Shown one piece after another: positions 1 to 7,400 of a stretch of 8,204 bases of DNA. The notes under the pieces were generated by a model. The model had not been told where the DNA came from and did no database searches. It saw only the letters and a program-made list of their open reading frames with translations. The stretch spans positions 1 to 8,204 of the forward strand of contig CALMWM010000379.1 of assembly GCA_937873435.1 (NCBI GenBank), read 5' to 3'. A program made the translations under genes and the position numbers. Each line of letters begins with the position of its first letter. The stretch's first letter is position 1. The stretch comes from an uncultured Gallionellaceae bacterium. Its GTDB lineage: Bacteria > Pseudomonadota > Gammaproteobacteria > Burkholderiales > Sulfuricellaceae.

Positions 1-3000
1 CCTCGTAGTAGCGGAACGCATCCCGGATCTGCGCGCGCAGCTGGTCATCGTCCCATGGCTTGGTCAGGAATTTGTAGAGAGCCCCCCCGTTGATCGACGG
101 GGTGACCGATTCGAGATCGGCATAGACGGAAAGCATGATGCGCACCGTGTCGGGGTAGAAATCCATGGCTCGCCGCAAAAATTCCAGCCCGCTCATTCCC
201 GGCATACGCTGGTCGCTCATGATCACCTGCACCGGGTTTTTTGCCAGCATGTCCAACCCCTCGCGCCCGCTGTTCGCCGTCAACACCCGGTAGCCCTCTC
301 GGTGCAGCACGCGGCGTATCGCCGCCAGGATGTCGGCCTCGTCATCGACCACCAGGATGGTTCGGATACTGCCATCCTCGCTGCCTGCGTCGGGAACGGA
401 TAGCGACTTTCCATCCGCCAACAGGCTGACGAATTCCTCGGCACAGACCGGTTTGCTGAAATAATAGCCTTGCATCACATCGCAACGGTTCATCCTCAGG
501 TAGCCCAGCTGCTCCTCGGTTTCCACACCTTCCGCCACCACGTTGAGTTGCATCCGGTGCGCCAGCGCGATAATCGAGGTGGCGATGGTCGCCGAGGTCG
601 GTTCGGTGGTGATGTTCTTCACGAAGGACTGGTCGATTTTCAGAAAGTCGATGGGAAAGCGGCTCAGGTAGGCAAAACTGGAATAGCCGGTGCCGAAATC
701 GTCGAGGGAAAGCTTCACGCCGGTTTGTTTCAGTCTTTGCAGGATCAGCACGGTTTCTTCCGGGCGTTCCATCAACATGCTTTCGGTCAGTTCGAGTTCC
801 AGGTGTTGCGCGTCGACGCCGTGCCGGCTCAATGCCTGGGCGATAATGTTTTCCAGATCGCCGCTACGGAACTGGCGCGCCGACACGTTGACGGCGATTT
901 TGATGTCGCGCTGCCCGGCGTCGCACCATGCCTGGATTTGCCGGCAGGCCGAATCGATCACCCAGCTGCCGATGGCGATGATCAGGTCGGATTTTTCCGC
1001 CAACGGGATAAATTGCAAAGGCGGAATCAGACCGTGATCCTTGCGCTGCCAGCGTATCAGCGCCTCGGCACCGGTTACCTGCCCGCTGCGCAAATCGACC
1101 TTGGGCTGGTAATGCAGCACCAGTTCCTCGCGCTCGATGGCTCCGCGTAGCGCAGCTTCCAGTTCCAGGCGGGCGAGCGCGTCGGCATTCATGTCGCCGG
1201 TATAGAAGGAAAACTGGTTGCGTCCGTTTTCCTTGGCGTGATACATCGCTGTTTCGGTGTTGCGCATCAGGTCGGTGACGGTCACGGCATCGTCGGGATA
1301 CAGGCTGATGCCGATGCTGCCGCTTACAAAGACTTCATGTCCGCTATCCAGCACGAAAGGTAGCGACAAGGCCGCCAAAATGTCGCGCGCCAGCACGGCT
1401 ACTTCCTGAGCCTCGGCAATGCGCTCCAGCAGGATAACGAATTCGTCTCCGCCGAGGCGTGACAGCACGTCTTCGCCGCGTAAACGCTGCTGCACCCGTT
1501 CCGCCACTTTGCGCAACACCTGGTCGCCCGCAGGATGTCCCAGGCTATCGTTGATCTCCTTGAAGCGATCGAGATCGATCAACAGCACCCCCAACTTTTC
1601 ATCATAACGGGCCGCTCTTTCCGTAGAGTGCTCCAGCAGCGTCAGGAACAGCCGGCGGTTGGGCAAATCGGTCAGGGGGTCGTAGTGGGAAAGATGTTCC
1701 AGATCTTCCTCGGTGCGCTTGAGTTGGCTCACGTCGGTGAATACCGCCACATAGTTGGTGATCTCGTGCTTGGCGTTGCGCACTGCGTTGATGGAGAGCC
1801 ATTCGGGGTAAATCTCGCCGCTCTTGCGGCGGTTCCAGATTTCACCCTGCCAGTAGCCGGTTGCTCTCAGGGACGCCCATAAGGCTCGATAGAAATCCGT
1901 ATCGTGACGGCCCGACTTGAGAATGCTGGGGTTCCGCCCCAAGGCTTCCGCTTCGCTGTAGCCGGTCACTTGGCTGAATGCCCGGTTGACGGCGAGGATA
2001 GCCGGGGTGGTGTCGGTATAAGTAATCCCGTCACGGGTATTGTCGAACACGGTGGCGGACAAACGCAATCTTTGCTCTGTCCGGTGACGCTCGGTGATGT
2101 CCATCACGATGCCGTCATTGACCACCTCGCCGTCGTCCAACAGGGTCGCGCTGGACTCGATATGTACCCAGCGCGTGTCGCCGTCGATGAGCAGGCGGCC
2201 TTCCCACTCCAGGGTTTCAAGGCTGGGTTGCGGCGGCATCATGCGGCGCATGAGCTCCGTAATATCCTCCGGGTGGATCCGCGCGAGCATGGCGCCGCTG
2301 TCGACTGGCAGGGGTTCCGGCGGCAAAGCGAAAATTTCGCGAAAACGCGGGCTGGCGTAATCGAGCAGCGATGCGCCGATCGACAGATGGCGGAAGCGAT
2401 ACACCCCCACCGGAATGCGCGTCACCAGTTCTTTGTGACGCTGCTGGCTGGCCTTCAGGGCAAGATGTTCGCGAGCCGCTTCGGCACGATAAAACGCGCT
2501 TTCCAGCGCGGCCGGCAACAGGTGCAGGTAGCCGGGTTGCTTGATCAGGTAGCCGTCGAAGCCCAGGCGCATCGCCTGCATGGCGATTTTCTCGCTGCCC
2601 TGGCCGGTCACCAGTACCGCCGGCAGATCCACGTTGCGCTGGAATCGCAAGATCTTGAGGGTGTCCAGTGCATTGAAGCCGGGCAATTTATAGTCGAACA
2701 GCAACACATCGCACAGCGCTGCCGCCTGTTCCCGGTCGGTGAGAAGATCGAGCAGTTTGTCGGCGTTATGCACCACTTCCAGGCGGATGTGCGGCGCGTA
2801 CTGCACCAGATGTTTTTGCGTGAGGTCGATGTCGAAAGCGTTGTGCTCGATGTACAGCACCCGCAAGGGCTGGGATTTTCGTTTTGATTCCTGGCGGTAG
2901 CGCTGCAGCAGCGTTTCCAGTTGGCGGGGCAGGTGTTGCAGATAATCGTCGCGCTTGACGATATAGTCGTCCGCGCCGGTCTTGAGCGCTTCCGCCGCCG

Positions 3001-3265
3001 CCGCATGATCGCCCGAGCCGGTCAGGATCGCCACCGGCAAAGGGAGCTTGCGAGTACGGATATAGGTGAGCACGTCCAGCCCGCTGCCGTCGGGCAGACG
3101 CAGGTCGGTCAGCACCAGGTCGAAATCGCCCGCTGTGGCGAGGCGTGCCTGGGCGGCTTCCAAAGTGGGAACGATTTCCACCTGATGCGGCGGCGTCGCG
3201 CCACTCAGGGCGCGTCGCGCCAGATCGGCATCGGTGGGGTTATCTTCGACGTAGAGGATTTTCAT
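1..3265 (-). CDS. Hybrid c-di-GMP enzyme, REC-REC-PAS-PAS-GGDEF-EAL-REC (3' end cut by window edge)
   Basis: Cytoplasmic multidomain protein predicted to make and degrade cyclic di-GMP; 1088 codons are visible and no stop is reached before the left edge. Start is ATG at 3265-3263 with GGAG (3276-3273) 7 bases upstream. Domains: REC1 about 1-120 (E7 D8, phosphoacceptor D54, T82, K104); REC2 about 134-260 (E140 H141, D191, T220, K242); PAS1 about 277-392; PAS2 about 400-515; GGDEF about 520-685 with I-site RGED (596-599) and GGDEF at 605-609; EAL about 700-945 with EAL at 734-736, N793 in NVSARQF, DDFGTGYSS at 855-863 and QGYYFSKP; REC3 about 970 to the edge (D974 D975, D1018, K1069 in LTKPW). 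Both catalytic domains keep their key residues, so diguanylate cyclase and phosphodiesterase activities are both possible. REC1 and REC2 share a post-lysine pattern (YLxxLP), suggesting duplication; REC3 is of the RpfG-associated KPW type. It is the last visible gene of a minus-strand cluster after a kinase and a response regulator. Net activity cannot be told from sequence. Confidence 0.93.
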   Translation of the reverse strand, partial: MKILYVEDNPTDADLARRALSGATPPHQVEIVPTLEAAQARLATAGDFDLVLTDLRLPDGSGLDVLTYIRTRKLPLPVAILTGSGDHAAAAEALKTGADDYIVKRDDYLQHLPRQLETLLQRYRQESKRKSQPLRVLYIEHNAFDIDLTQKHLVQYAPHIRLEVVHNADKLLDLLTDREQAAALCDVLLFDYKLPGFNALDTLKILRFQRNVDLPAVLVTGQGSEKIAMQAMRLGFDGYLIKQPGYLHLLPAALESAFYRAEAAREHLALKASQQRHKELVTRIPVGVYRFRHLSIGASLLDYASPRFREIFALPPEPLPVDSGAMLARIHPEDITELMRRMMPPQPSLETLEWEGRLLIDGDTRWVHIESSATLLDDGEVVNDGIVMDITERHRTEQRLRLSATVFDNTRDGITYTDTTPAILAVNRAFSQVTGYSEAEALGRNPSILKSGRHDTDFYRALWASLRATGYWQGEIWNRRKSGEIYPEWLSINAVRNAKHEITNYVAVFTDVSQLKRTEEDLEHLSHYDPLTDLPNRRLFLTLLEHSTERAARYDEKLGVLLIDLDRFKEINDSLGHPAGDQVLRKVAERVQQRLRGEDVLSRLGGDEFVILLERIAEAQEVAVLARDILAALSLPFVLDSGHEVFVSGSIGISLYPDDAVTVTDLMRNTETAMYHAKENGRNQFSFYTGDMNADALARLELEAALRGAIEREELVLHYQPKVDLRSGQVTGAEALIRWQRKDHGLIPPLQFIPLAEKSDLIIAIGSWVIDSACRQIQAWCDAGQRDIKIAVNVSARQFRSGDLENIIAQALSRHGVDAQHLELELTESMLMERPEETVLILQRLKQTGVKLSLDDFGTGYSSFAYLSRFPIDFLKIDQSFVKNITTEPTSATIATSIIALAHRMQLNVVAEGVETEEQLGYLRMNRCDVMQGYYFSKPVCAEEFVSLLADGKSLSVPDAGSEDGSIRTILVVDDEADILAAIRRVLHREGYRVLTANSGREGLDMLAKNPVQVIMSDQRMPGMSGLEFLRRAMDFYPDTVRIMLSVYADLESVTPSINGGALYKFLTKPWDDDQLRAQIRDAFRYYE

Positions 3266-3318
3266 GGCGATACTCCAACAGCATCTTGTTTCCGTGGCCT
3301 TGCATCATCAAAATTCCC

Positions 3319-3351
3319 TCTCCAGCAGGCGGGAGATGGGTGCGCCGCCTG
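3319..3351 (-). other. Competing hairpins in the gap before the c-di-GMP enzyme gene
   Basis: In the 98 bases between the response regulator stop (TAG, 3366-3364) and the next ATG (3265), CAGGCGG (3326-3332) and CCGCCTG (3345-3351) form a perfect 7-bp stem with a 12-base loop. A second stem, TCTCC (3319-3323) with GGAGA (3332-3336), uses part of the same sequence and so competes with it. The only T-stretch downstream on the minus strand is a TTTT about a dozen bases beyond the 7-bp stem, too weak for a confident intrinsic terminator. It may moderate read-through or stabilise processed ends; it may also be chance. Confidence 0.25.
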
Positions 3352-3363
3352 GGCAGTTAACTT

Positions 3364-3795
3364 CTACGAAAGCGGCTCATTCAGCACCGCCCAATACAAC
3401 TCGATCTCCGCGGCGACTTCCATGAATTTGTCGAAATTCACCGGTTTCACGATATAGGAATTGGCGCCCAGTTGATAGGCAGTCTGCATGTCGCTGCTTT
3501 CATTGGAAGAAGTTAATACTACCACTGGAATAACGCATAACTGGGGGTGCGCTTTGAGTTGCCGCAACACCTCCAGGCCGTCCACACGGGGCAGTTTGAG
3601 ATCGAGCAGAATCACCGTCGGCAGCATCTCGCCCGCTTCCCAACGAGGTATCCAGGCCAGCGCCTCTTCGCCGTCGCGGGCCACTAACACCGGGTTGGTA
3701 AGCTTGTGTTTGGCAAAGGCGCGCAAGGTCAGATCAAGATCCACGGGATTGTCTTCTACCAGCAGGATAGACTGTATAAAACTATCGCTTTTCAT
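3364..3795 (-). CDS. Single-domain response regulator, Rcp1/CheY-like
   Basis: A 143-residue stand-alone receiver domain with no output domain, so it acts by protein contact or as a phosphate shuttle. Visible signature residues: acidic pair E14 D15 in LLVEDNPVD, phosphoacceptor D65 in LLDLKLPR, T95 in VVLTSS and K117 in YIVKP. The LVEDNPxD start and the length fit the Rcp1 subfamily, which commonly partners phytochrome-like and PAS-type histidine kinases. Start is ATG 3795-3793 with GGAG (3807-3804) 8 bases upstream; this ATG overlaps the TGA of the upstream kinase as ATGA, a layout typical of translational coupling. The frame stays open upstream to an ATG at 4002, but that would add 69 residues overlapping the kinase ATPase domain and unlike a receiver domain, so it was not used. 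It is probably phosphorylated by the adjacent kinase and may pass phosphate to, or compete with, the receivers of the downstream c-di-GMP enzyme (inference). Confidence 0.93.
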   Translation of the reverse strand: MKSDSFIQSILLVEDNPVDLDLTLRAFAKHKLTNPVLVARDGEEALAWIPRWEAGEMLPTVILLDLKLPRVDGLEVLRQLKAHPQLCVIPVVVLTSSNESSDMQTAYQLGANSYIVKPVNFDKFMEVAAEIELYWAVLNEPLS

Positions 3796-6542
3796 TTCGG
3801 CAACTCCACATAAAATGTCGTACCCCGGCCCGGCGCGCTTTCCACCCAGATGCGCCCGCCCATGCGCTGCGCAGCCTTGCGCACGATGGCCAAACCGATG
3901 CCGGTGCCGGGGTAGTCTTCGGCGCGCTGCAAGCGCTGGAATATTTCGAAAATCCTTTCCTGAAACTGCATATCGAAGCCTATGCCGTTGTCGCGCACCC
4001 ACAAAACGCAGTTCCCGTCCTCCTCGCGTCCGCCGATTTCAATCGCCGGTTGGGGTGTGTCGCGGGTAAATTTGAGTGCGTTGTCCAGCAGGTTGCGCAG
4101 GATGATGGTCATTCCGTCCATATCTGCGCTGATTTCCAGGCAGGGCACCTCTACACTGACCTTGACGTGGCGTTCTCCGATGGTTTCGGCGAATTCCGCG
4201 ACCACCGTTTCCGCCACTTTCCCCGGCACTATCCGGGCGGCTTGCAGGGGGCGCCGTTCGAGGCGCGAATAGGCCAGCAGGTCTTCGATCAACTCGCTCA
4301 TCTGCTGCGCGCCGCGGCGGATGTTGGCGATGAAGGTTTGACCTTCCTGGTTCAGGCTGACGCCATGCTCTTCCTGCAACAGCCGGCTATAGCCGTCGAT
4401 GCCGCGTAGCGGTGCTTTCAGGTCGTGTGAGACGGAATAGCTGAAGGTTTCCAGCTCCTGATTGATTGCCTTGAGCTGGGCGGTGCGCTCTTCGACCTTT
4501 TTTTCCAGCACCGCATTGAGTTGAAGGATTTCGGATTCGGCTTTTTTGCGTGCGGTGATGTCCTGGAAGGTAACGGCGAACTGGCCGTATTGGGGGGAAT
4601 AGGCGGTGACTTCAAAATATTTGCCGATAACCCTGCTGTACTCCGAAAAACTGGCCGGCTCGCCAGTCAGTGCAACCTTGCCATAGCGTTCTATCCAGAA
4701 CGGTTCGGTGTCGGGATAGGTTTCGAGCATGGTGTGCCCGATCATCTTTTCAGGGCTGAAACCGGTCAGCCTCGCAAAGGCTGGATTGATTTCGAGGAAA
4801 CGATAGTCGACCGGTTTTCCGATTTCGTCGCAAATAATCTCGTGAAGCGCAAAACCAGTTACCAGCGACTGGAATAGTTGGCGGTAGCGTTTTTCGCTTT
4901 CCTGAAGTTTATGTTCCGCTTGTTTGCGTTCGCTAATATTCCGCACGATGGCCCACGTCGCTTCGGGCTGGCCGTGTTCGTCGCGGATCAGGGAAACTTT
5001 CAACTCGATCGGGAATACCGTGCCGTCCTTGCGCACGAATTCCTTTTCGAAAACCCGCGATTGTCCGTCGGCAAGAACCTGGTCGTGAATGATGCGGACA
5101 TCTTTCGCGCGCCATTTTTCCGGCGTCAGGTCGATATATGTCAGGCCGCGTAATTCCTCGTCAGAATAGCCCAGCATTTCCTTGAAGGCCTGATTGAAGT
5201 CGATCATGTGTCCCGACATATCAGCCATTACGAAAGCGTCGCGCATACTTTCGTAGAGGCGGCGGTACCTGGTTTCGCTTTCGTGCAGCAACTTCGCCGC
5301 CTGCGCTTCCAGAACCAGCCGCTGCGCGCGTAAGGTCTGGCGCCACAGCAGCAGCAACGCGGTGGCGATGGCGATAATGGCGACGAAGGCCACCAAGGTG
5401 ACCCAAAAAATCAGGATGCCAAGCGGCCTCATGACTTCAGCGCGGTCGATTTTCGACACCAGGTGCCAAGAGGTACCGGCTATCGGCAGGGTGGCGGCGA
5501 GCACCGCTACGCCGCGATAGTCCATGCCTTCCATGCTCTGTGCCTTGCCGCTGATCGCAGCGGCGACCGCCGGTATCCTGGGGTTATCGAGGGGGAGGCG
5601 CAGGGATAGCGCGGCGCCAGGGCGGAAGCGCAGGTCGTTGAGAAAGAGCACGCCATCGCCATCCCGGCGCACCAGCAGGGTTTCGGCACTGCTGCTGAGG
5701 GTAGGCCAAGTCTGGATCAGGGGAAACAGGAAACGCCCGACCGGCGCATGTAGCACTACTGCGGATGTCATCTTTTCTGGATGGCTGCCGCTTCCGGGTA
5801 ACGGCACCACATAGTCGAGGTGCATGTAACCGGTGGTGTCGCGGTACAGATCGCTGCGCTGCACCTGCCCGCTTGCCAGGGCTGCGGGCAGCAGTTGCTG
5901 CTTGACCAGGTCGGAAGCGTCGTCGTGGACGCCGATGGACAGCAGCTTTTGTCCCGATATGTTTAACAAGATTGCCGTATCGAATCCCTTGGCCTTAACA
6001 AATGTTTCCAGACGGTGGACGACGAAAACCCGTGAGTCGGGATTGCCGCCCGCTACCCGTTCGGCATGAACGGCCAATCCTTCGGCGTCGGCCAGCACTT
6101 CGGCGTCGCCCTGCCGTTCGGCCAGCCAGGATATAACCTGGCCCACCTTTAAAACGGCGATCGCGTGCAGGTTGGCAAGGGCTTCGTCGCGCAGTTGCGG
6201 GCCGCGCAGGCGGACGATGCTGAAGCCGACCAGGGGGACGATCAGCAGCAACATCAGAAATGCGGCGACCAGTTTGTGTGGACGGTGAGTGATCGATGCG
6301 CCGCTGTCTCCGCGGGGGTCGTCCCAGAGCCGCAGCAGCAGGTAAAGCAGGAGGGTGGTAACGGCGACGAAGGCGAATCCCTTGGCAGTGCCGATCCTGA
6401 CGAGCAATTCGGGGTCGTCCAGCACCAGGTTCAATACCCGGTCGGAGGCGAATATCCACAACGCCGCGAAAACCATGTACGTCCCCGCGATGCGAGCAGC
6501 CTTGTGAGATGTTGTCGAGGGATTGTTCGGGTCGGGGGACAT
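3792..6542 (-). CDS. Membrane-bound PAS-PAS sensor histidine kinase
   Basis: A 916-residue sensor kinase. The N-terminus holds two predicted helices (about 17-40 and 50-70) with the patterns ALWIFASDR and TAKGFAFV, a third helix (about 90-110), an extracytoplasmic region of about 260 residues (111-372, probably a double-Cache-type sensor) and a fourth helix (about 374-400). Inside the cell follow PAS1 (about 426-538), PAS2 (about 545-668), a coiled coil (about 665-702), HisKA with phospho-acceptor H706 in VSHDLKAPLRG, and HATPase with N-box N817/N821 (RNLLDNALKF), G1 DNGIG 851-855, F-box FEIF 865-868 and G2 GTGIGL 879-884. All catalytic motifs are present. The SHDLKAPLR/GTGIGLAIV style is that of phytochrome-like kinases that pair with Rcp1-type regulators. 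There is no C-terminal receiver; that role is taken by the separate regulator whose ATG overlaps this stop. Start ATG 6542-6540 has AAGGA (6552-6548) 5 bases upstream. The ligand is not predictable from sequence. Confidence 0.95.
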   Translation of the reverse strand: MSPDPNNPSTTSHKAARIAGTYMVFAALWIFASDRVLNLVLDDPELLVRIGTAKGFAFVAVTTLLLYLLLRLWDDPRGDSGASITHRPHKLVAAFLMLLLIVPLVGFSIVRLRGPQLRDEALANLHAIAVLKVGQVISWLAERQGDAEVLADAEGLAVHAERVAGGNPDSRVFVVHRLETFVKAKGFDTAILLNISGQKLLSIGVHDDASDLVKQQLLPAALASGQVQRSDLYRDTTGYMHLDYVVPLPGSGSHPEKMTSAVVLHAPVGRFLFPLIQTWPTLSSSAETLLVRRDGDGVLFLNDLRFRPGAALSLRLPLDNPRIPAVAAAISGKAQSMEGMDYRGVAVLAATLPIAGTSWHLVSKIDRAEVMRPLGILIFWVTLVAFVAIIAIATALLLLWRQTLRAQRLVLEAQAAKLLHESETRYRRLYESMRDAFVMADMSGHMIDFNQAFKEMLGYSDEELRGLTYIDLTPEKWRAKDVRIIHDQVLADGQSRVFEKEFVRKDGTVFPIELKVSLIRDEHGQPEATWAIVRNISERKQAEHKLQESEKRYRQLFQSLVTGFALHEIICDEIGKPVDYRFLEINPAFARLTGFSPEKMIGHTMLETYPDTEPFWIERYGKVALTGEPASFSEYSRVIGKYFEVTAYSPQYGQFAVTFQDITARKKAESEILQLNAVLEKKVEERTAQLKAINQELETFSYSVSHDLKAPLRGIDGYSRLLQEEHGVSLNQEGQTFIANIRRGAQQMSELIEDLLAYSRLERRPLQAARIVPGKVAETVVAEFAETIGERHVKVSVEVPCLEISADMDGMTIILRNLLDNALKFTRDTPQPAIEIGGREEDGNCVLWVRDNGIGFDMQFQERIFEIFQRLQRAEDYPGTGIGLAIVRKAAQRMGGRIWVESAPGRGTTFYVELPK

Positions 6543-6610
6543 GCGTATCCTTAAAACCTCAATCTTGATCTTTAAGCATAGCGTAAACCCACAATCTTTT
6601 TCCGACTAAT
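6543..6610. promoter_or_regulatory. Divergent intergenic region between kinase and nucleotidase genes
   Basis: This 68-base region must carry or adjoin the promoters for the minus-strand kinase cluster and the plus-strand nucleotidase. On the minus strand a -35-like TTGACG lies at 6621-6616, inside the first codons of the nucleotidase. At 17 bases spacing the -10 position reads AAGATT, a poor match, so no promoter is firmly assigned. No good Shine-Dalgarno sequence precedes the nucleotidase ATG. Confidence 0.35.
6550..6576. repeat. AT-rich hyphenated dyad between divergent genes
   Basis: Outer arms CTTAAA (6550-6555) and TTTAAG (6571-6576) are perfect inverted copies. Inner arms TCAA (6559-6562) and TTGA (6565-6568) are also inverted copies; the spacers between outer and inner arms differ by one base (3 and 2). 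The dyad overlaps the AAGGA ribosome binding site of the kinase gene (6552-6548). It could be an operator for a regulator of the divergent genes or a weak leader hairpin over that site. Chance is possible because the arms are short and AT-rich. Confidence 0.35.
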
Positions 6611-7270
6611 ATGATCGTCAATTGGAACGCCATCGACACCGTCCTGCTCGACATGGACGGCACCCTGCTCGACCTGCACTTCGACAACCATTTCTGGCTC
6701 GAACACGTGCCGCAGCGCTATGCGGAGAAGCACGGCCTGAGCAAAGAGGATTCACACGCGCAACTGGCCTCCCGTTACGCCAGCGTGGCGGGAACCATCG
6801 AATGGTATTGCGTCGATTACTGGACGCGCGAGCTGGATCTCGACATCGCCTTCCTCAAAGGGGAAGTGGCCCACCTCATCGCCGTCCATCCCGATGTCAC
6901 GGATTTTCTCGACGCGCTGCGCGCCGCCGGCAAACGCAGCGTGCTGGTCACCAACGCCCACCACAAAAGCCTCGCCCTGAAAATGCAGAAAACCGGCTTG
7001 CACGGCTATTTCGATGCGGTCATCAGCGCCCACGAAATCGGCATCCCCAAGGAAAATCCGGCGTTTTGGGAAAAGCTGCAAGCCCGCGAAACCTTTACTC
7101 CCGCAAGCACCCTGCTGATCGACGACAGCCTGCCGGTGCTGCGCTCGGCGCAGGGCTACGGCATCGCCCACCTTCTGGCGGTGCTCAAGCCGGATACCAA
7201 GCTGCCGGAAAAGGATGTCGGGGAATTCCAGGCTGTTAGCCGCTTCGGCGATATTCTGCCTGGTCCGTAG
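6611..7270 (+). CDS. yrfG: HAD-family GMP/IMP nucleotidase, YrfG-like
   Basis: A 219-residue haloacid dehalogenase-superfamily phosphatase. By resemblance to E. coli YrfG it is predicted to dephosphorylate purine 5'-mononucleotides (GMP, IMP) in the cytoplasm. HAD motif I is LLDMDGT with nucleophile D14 and acid D16; motif II is T114 in LVTNAH; motif III is K147 in GIPKEN; motif IV is D171 D172 in LLIDDS. The stretch from motif I through DLxFDNxFW (residues 21-29), the WYCxDYW block (65-71) and LVTNAHxxxLAxK are family hallmarks, and the length fits the usual 220 or so. ATG 6611 was chosen because it places motif I at the normal distance from the N-terminus, although no clear Shine-Dalgarno sequence precedes it (the upstream bases are pyrimidine-rich). 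It is transcribed away from the kinase cluster and toward the HIRAN-cas3 pair, but a 130-base gap separates it from them; it looks like a housekeeping gene rather than part of the CRISPR unit. Confidence 0.93.
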   Translation: MIVNWNAIDTVLLDMDGTLLDLHFDNHFWLEHVPQRYAEKHGLSKEDSHAQLASRYASVAGTIEWYCVDYWTRELDLDIAFLKGEVAHLIAVHPDVTDFLDALRAAGKRSVLVTNAHHKSLALKMQKTGLHGYFDAVISAHEIGIPKENPAFWEKLQARETFTPASTLLIDDSLPVLRSAQGYGIAHLLAVLKPDTKLPEKDVGEFQAVSRFGDILPGP

Positions 7271-7400
7271 CCCGGTAGCCCGGCAAGAAAAAAGGCCAAG
7301 GGGCGGGAAGCAATAATATTTTCAGAAACACCTGATCAGGCTCACCTCATGAGCCAGCAAGCGCGGAAAATCGCCGGTATCGACATCGCGGGAGCACATC
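7271..7400 (+). promoter_or_regulatory. Leader region upstream of HIRAN-cas3
   Basis: A 130-base gap. It contains an AT-rich patch with a -10-like TAATAT at 7314-7319; no -35 match lies at the usual spacing upstream. Two palindromes follow (7331-7355), then GGGAG at 7390-7394 serves the HIRAN start. No T-run terminator is seen after the nucleotidase; CCGG-TAGC-CCGG near 7272-7283 is short and is followed by A, not T. A promoter for the HIRAN-cas3 unit is likely here, but read-through from the nucleotidase cannot be excluded. Confidence 0.35.
7331..7355. repeat. Two abutting palindromes in the HIRAN-cas3 leader
   Basis: CCTGATCAGG (7331-7340) is a perfect 10-base palindrome. It shares its last two bases with a second inverted repeat, GGCTCA (7339-7344), five-base spacer, TGAGCC (7350-7355). 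Both lie about 12 to 36 bases downstream of the -10-like TAATAT and 45 bases before the HIRAN ATG. The position suits a repressor operator, or alternative leader hairpins that exclude each other because they share GG. This is not a CRISPR repeat array: there is no repeated unit or spacer. Confidence 0.45.

Noticed and set aside
470..1150. Long plus-strand open frame (226 codons), and another at 1904-2887 (327 codons), opposite the c-di-GMP enzyme gene
   Set aside because: Both are antisense to a minus-strand frame whose domain motifs are unmistakable. Their translations show no recognisable domain, and such frames are expected opposite GC-rich coding sequence.
3364..4002. Longer response regulator starting at 4002
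   Set aside because: The extra 69 residues overlap the kinase ATPase domain in another frame and look like shadow translation. ATG 3795 has a good ribosome binding site and gives a standard receiver length.
6622..7239. Alternative plus-strand frame over the nucleotidase, arginine/proline-rich
   Set aside because: Shadow of the YrfG-like frame, which carries all four HAD motifs. The composition is typical of the wrong frame in GC-rich DNA.
6611..7270. Nucleotidase as a functional part of the CRISPR unit
   Set aside because: It closely matches the housekeeping YrfG family and is separated from HIRAN-cas3 by 130 bases with its own leader elements. Shared strand alone is weak evidence.
7271..7290. 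Terminator after the nucleotidase (CCGG-TAGC-CCGG)
   Set aside because: A 4-bp stem followed by A-rich, not T-rich, sequence on the plus strand. Not a credible intrinsic terminator in either direction.
7271..7400. CRISPR array or cas leader beside cas3
   Set aside because: No direct repeats with spacers are present. Any array should lie outside the window, beyond the other cas genes.
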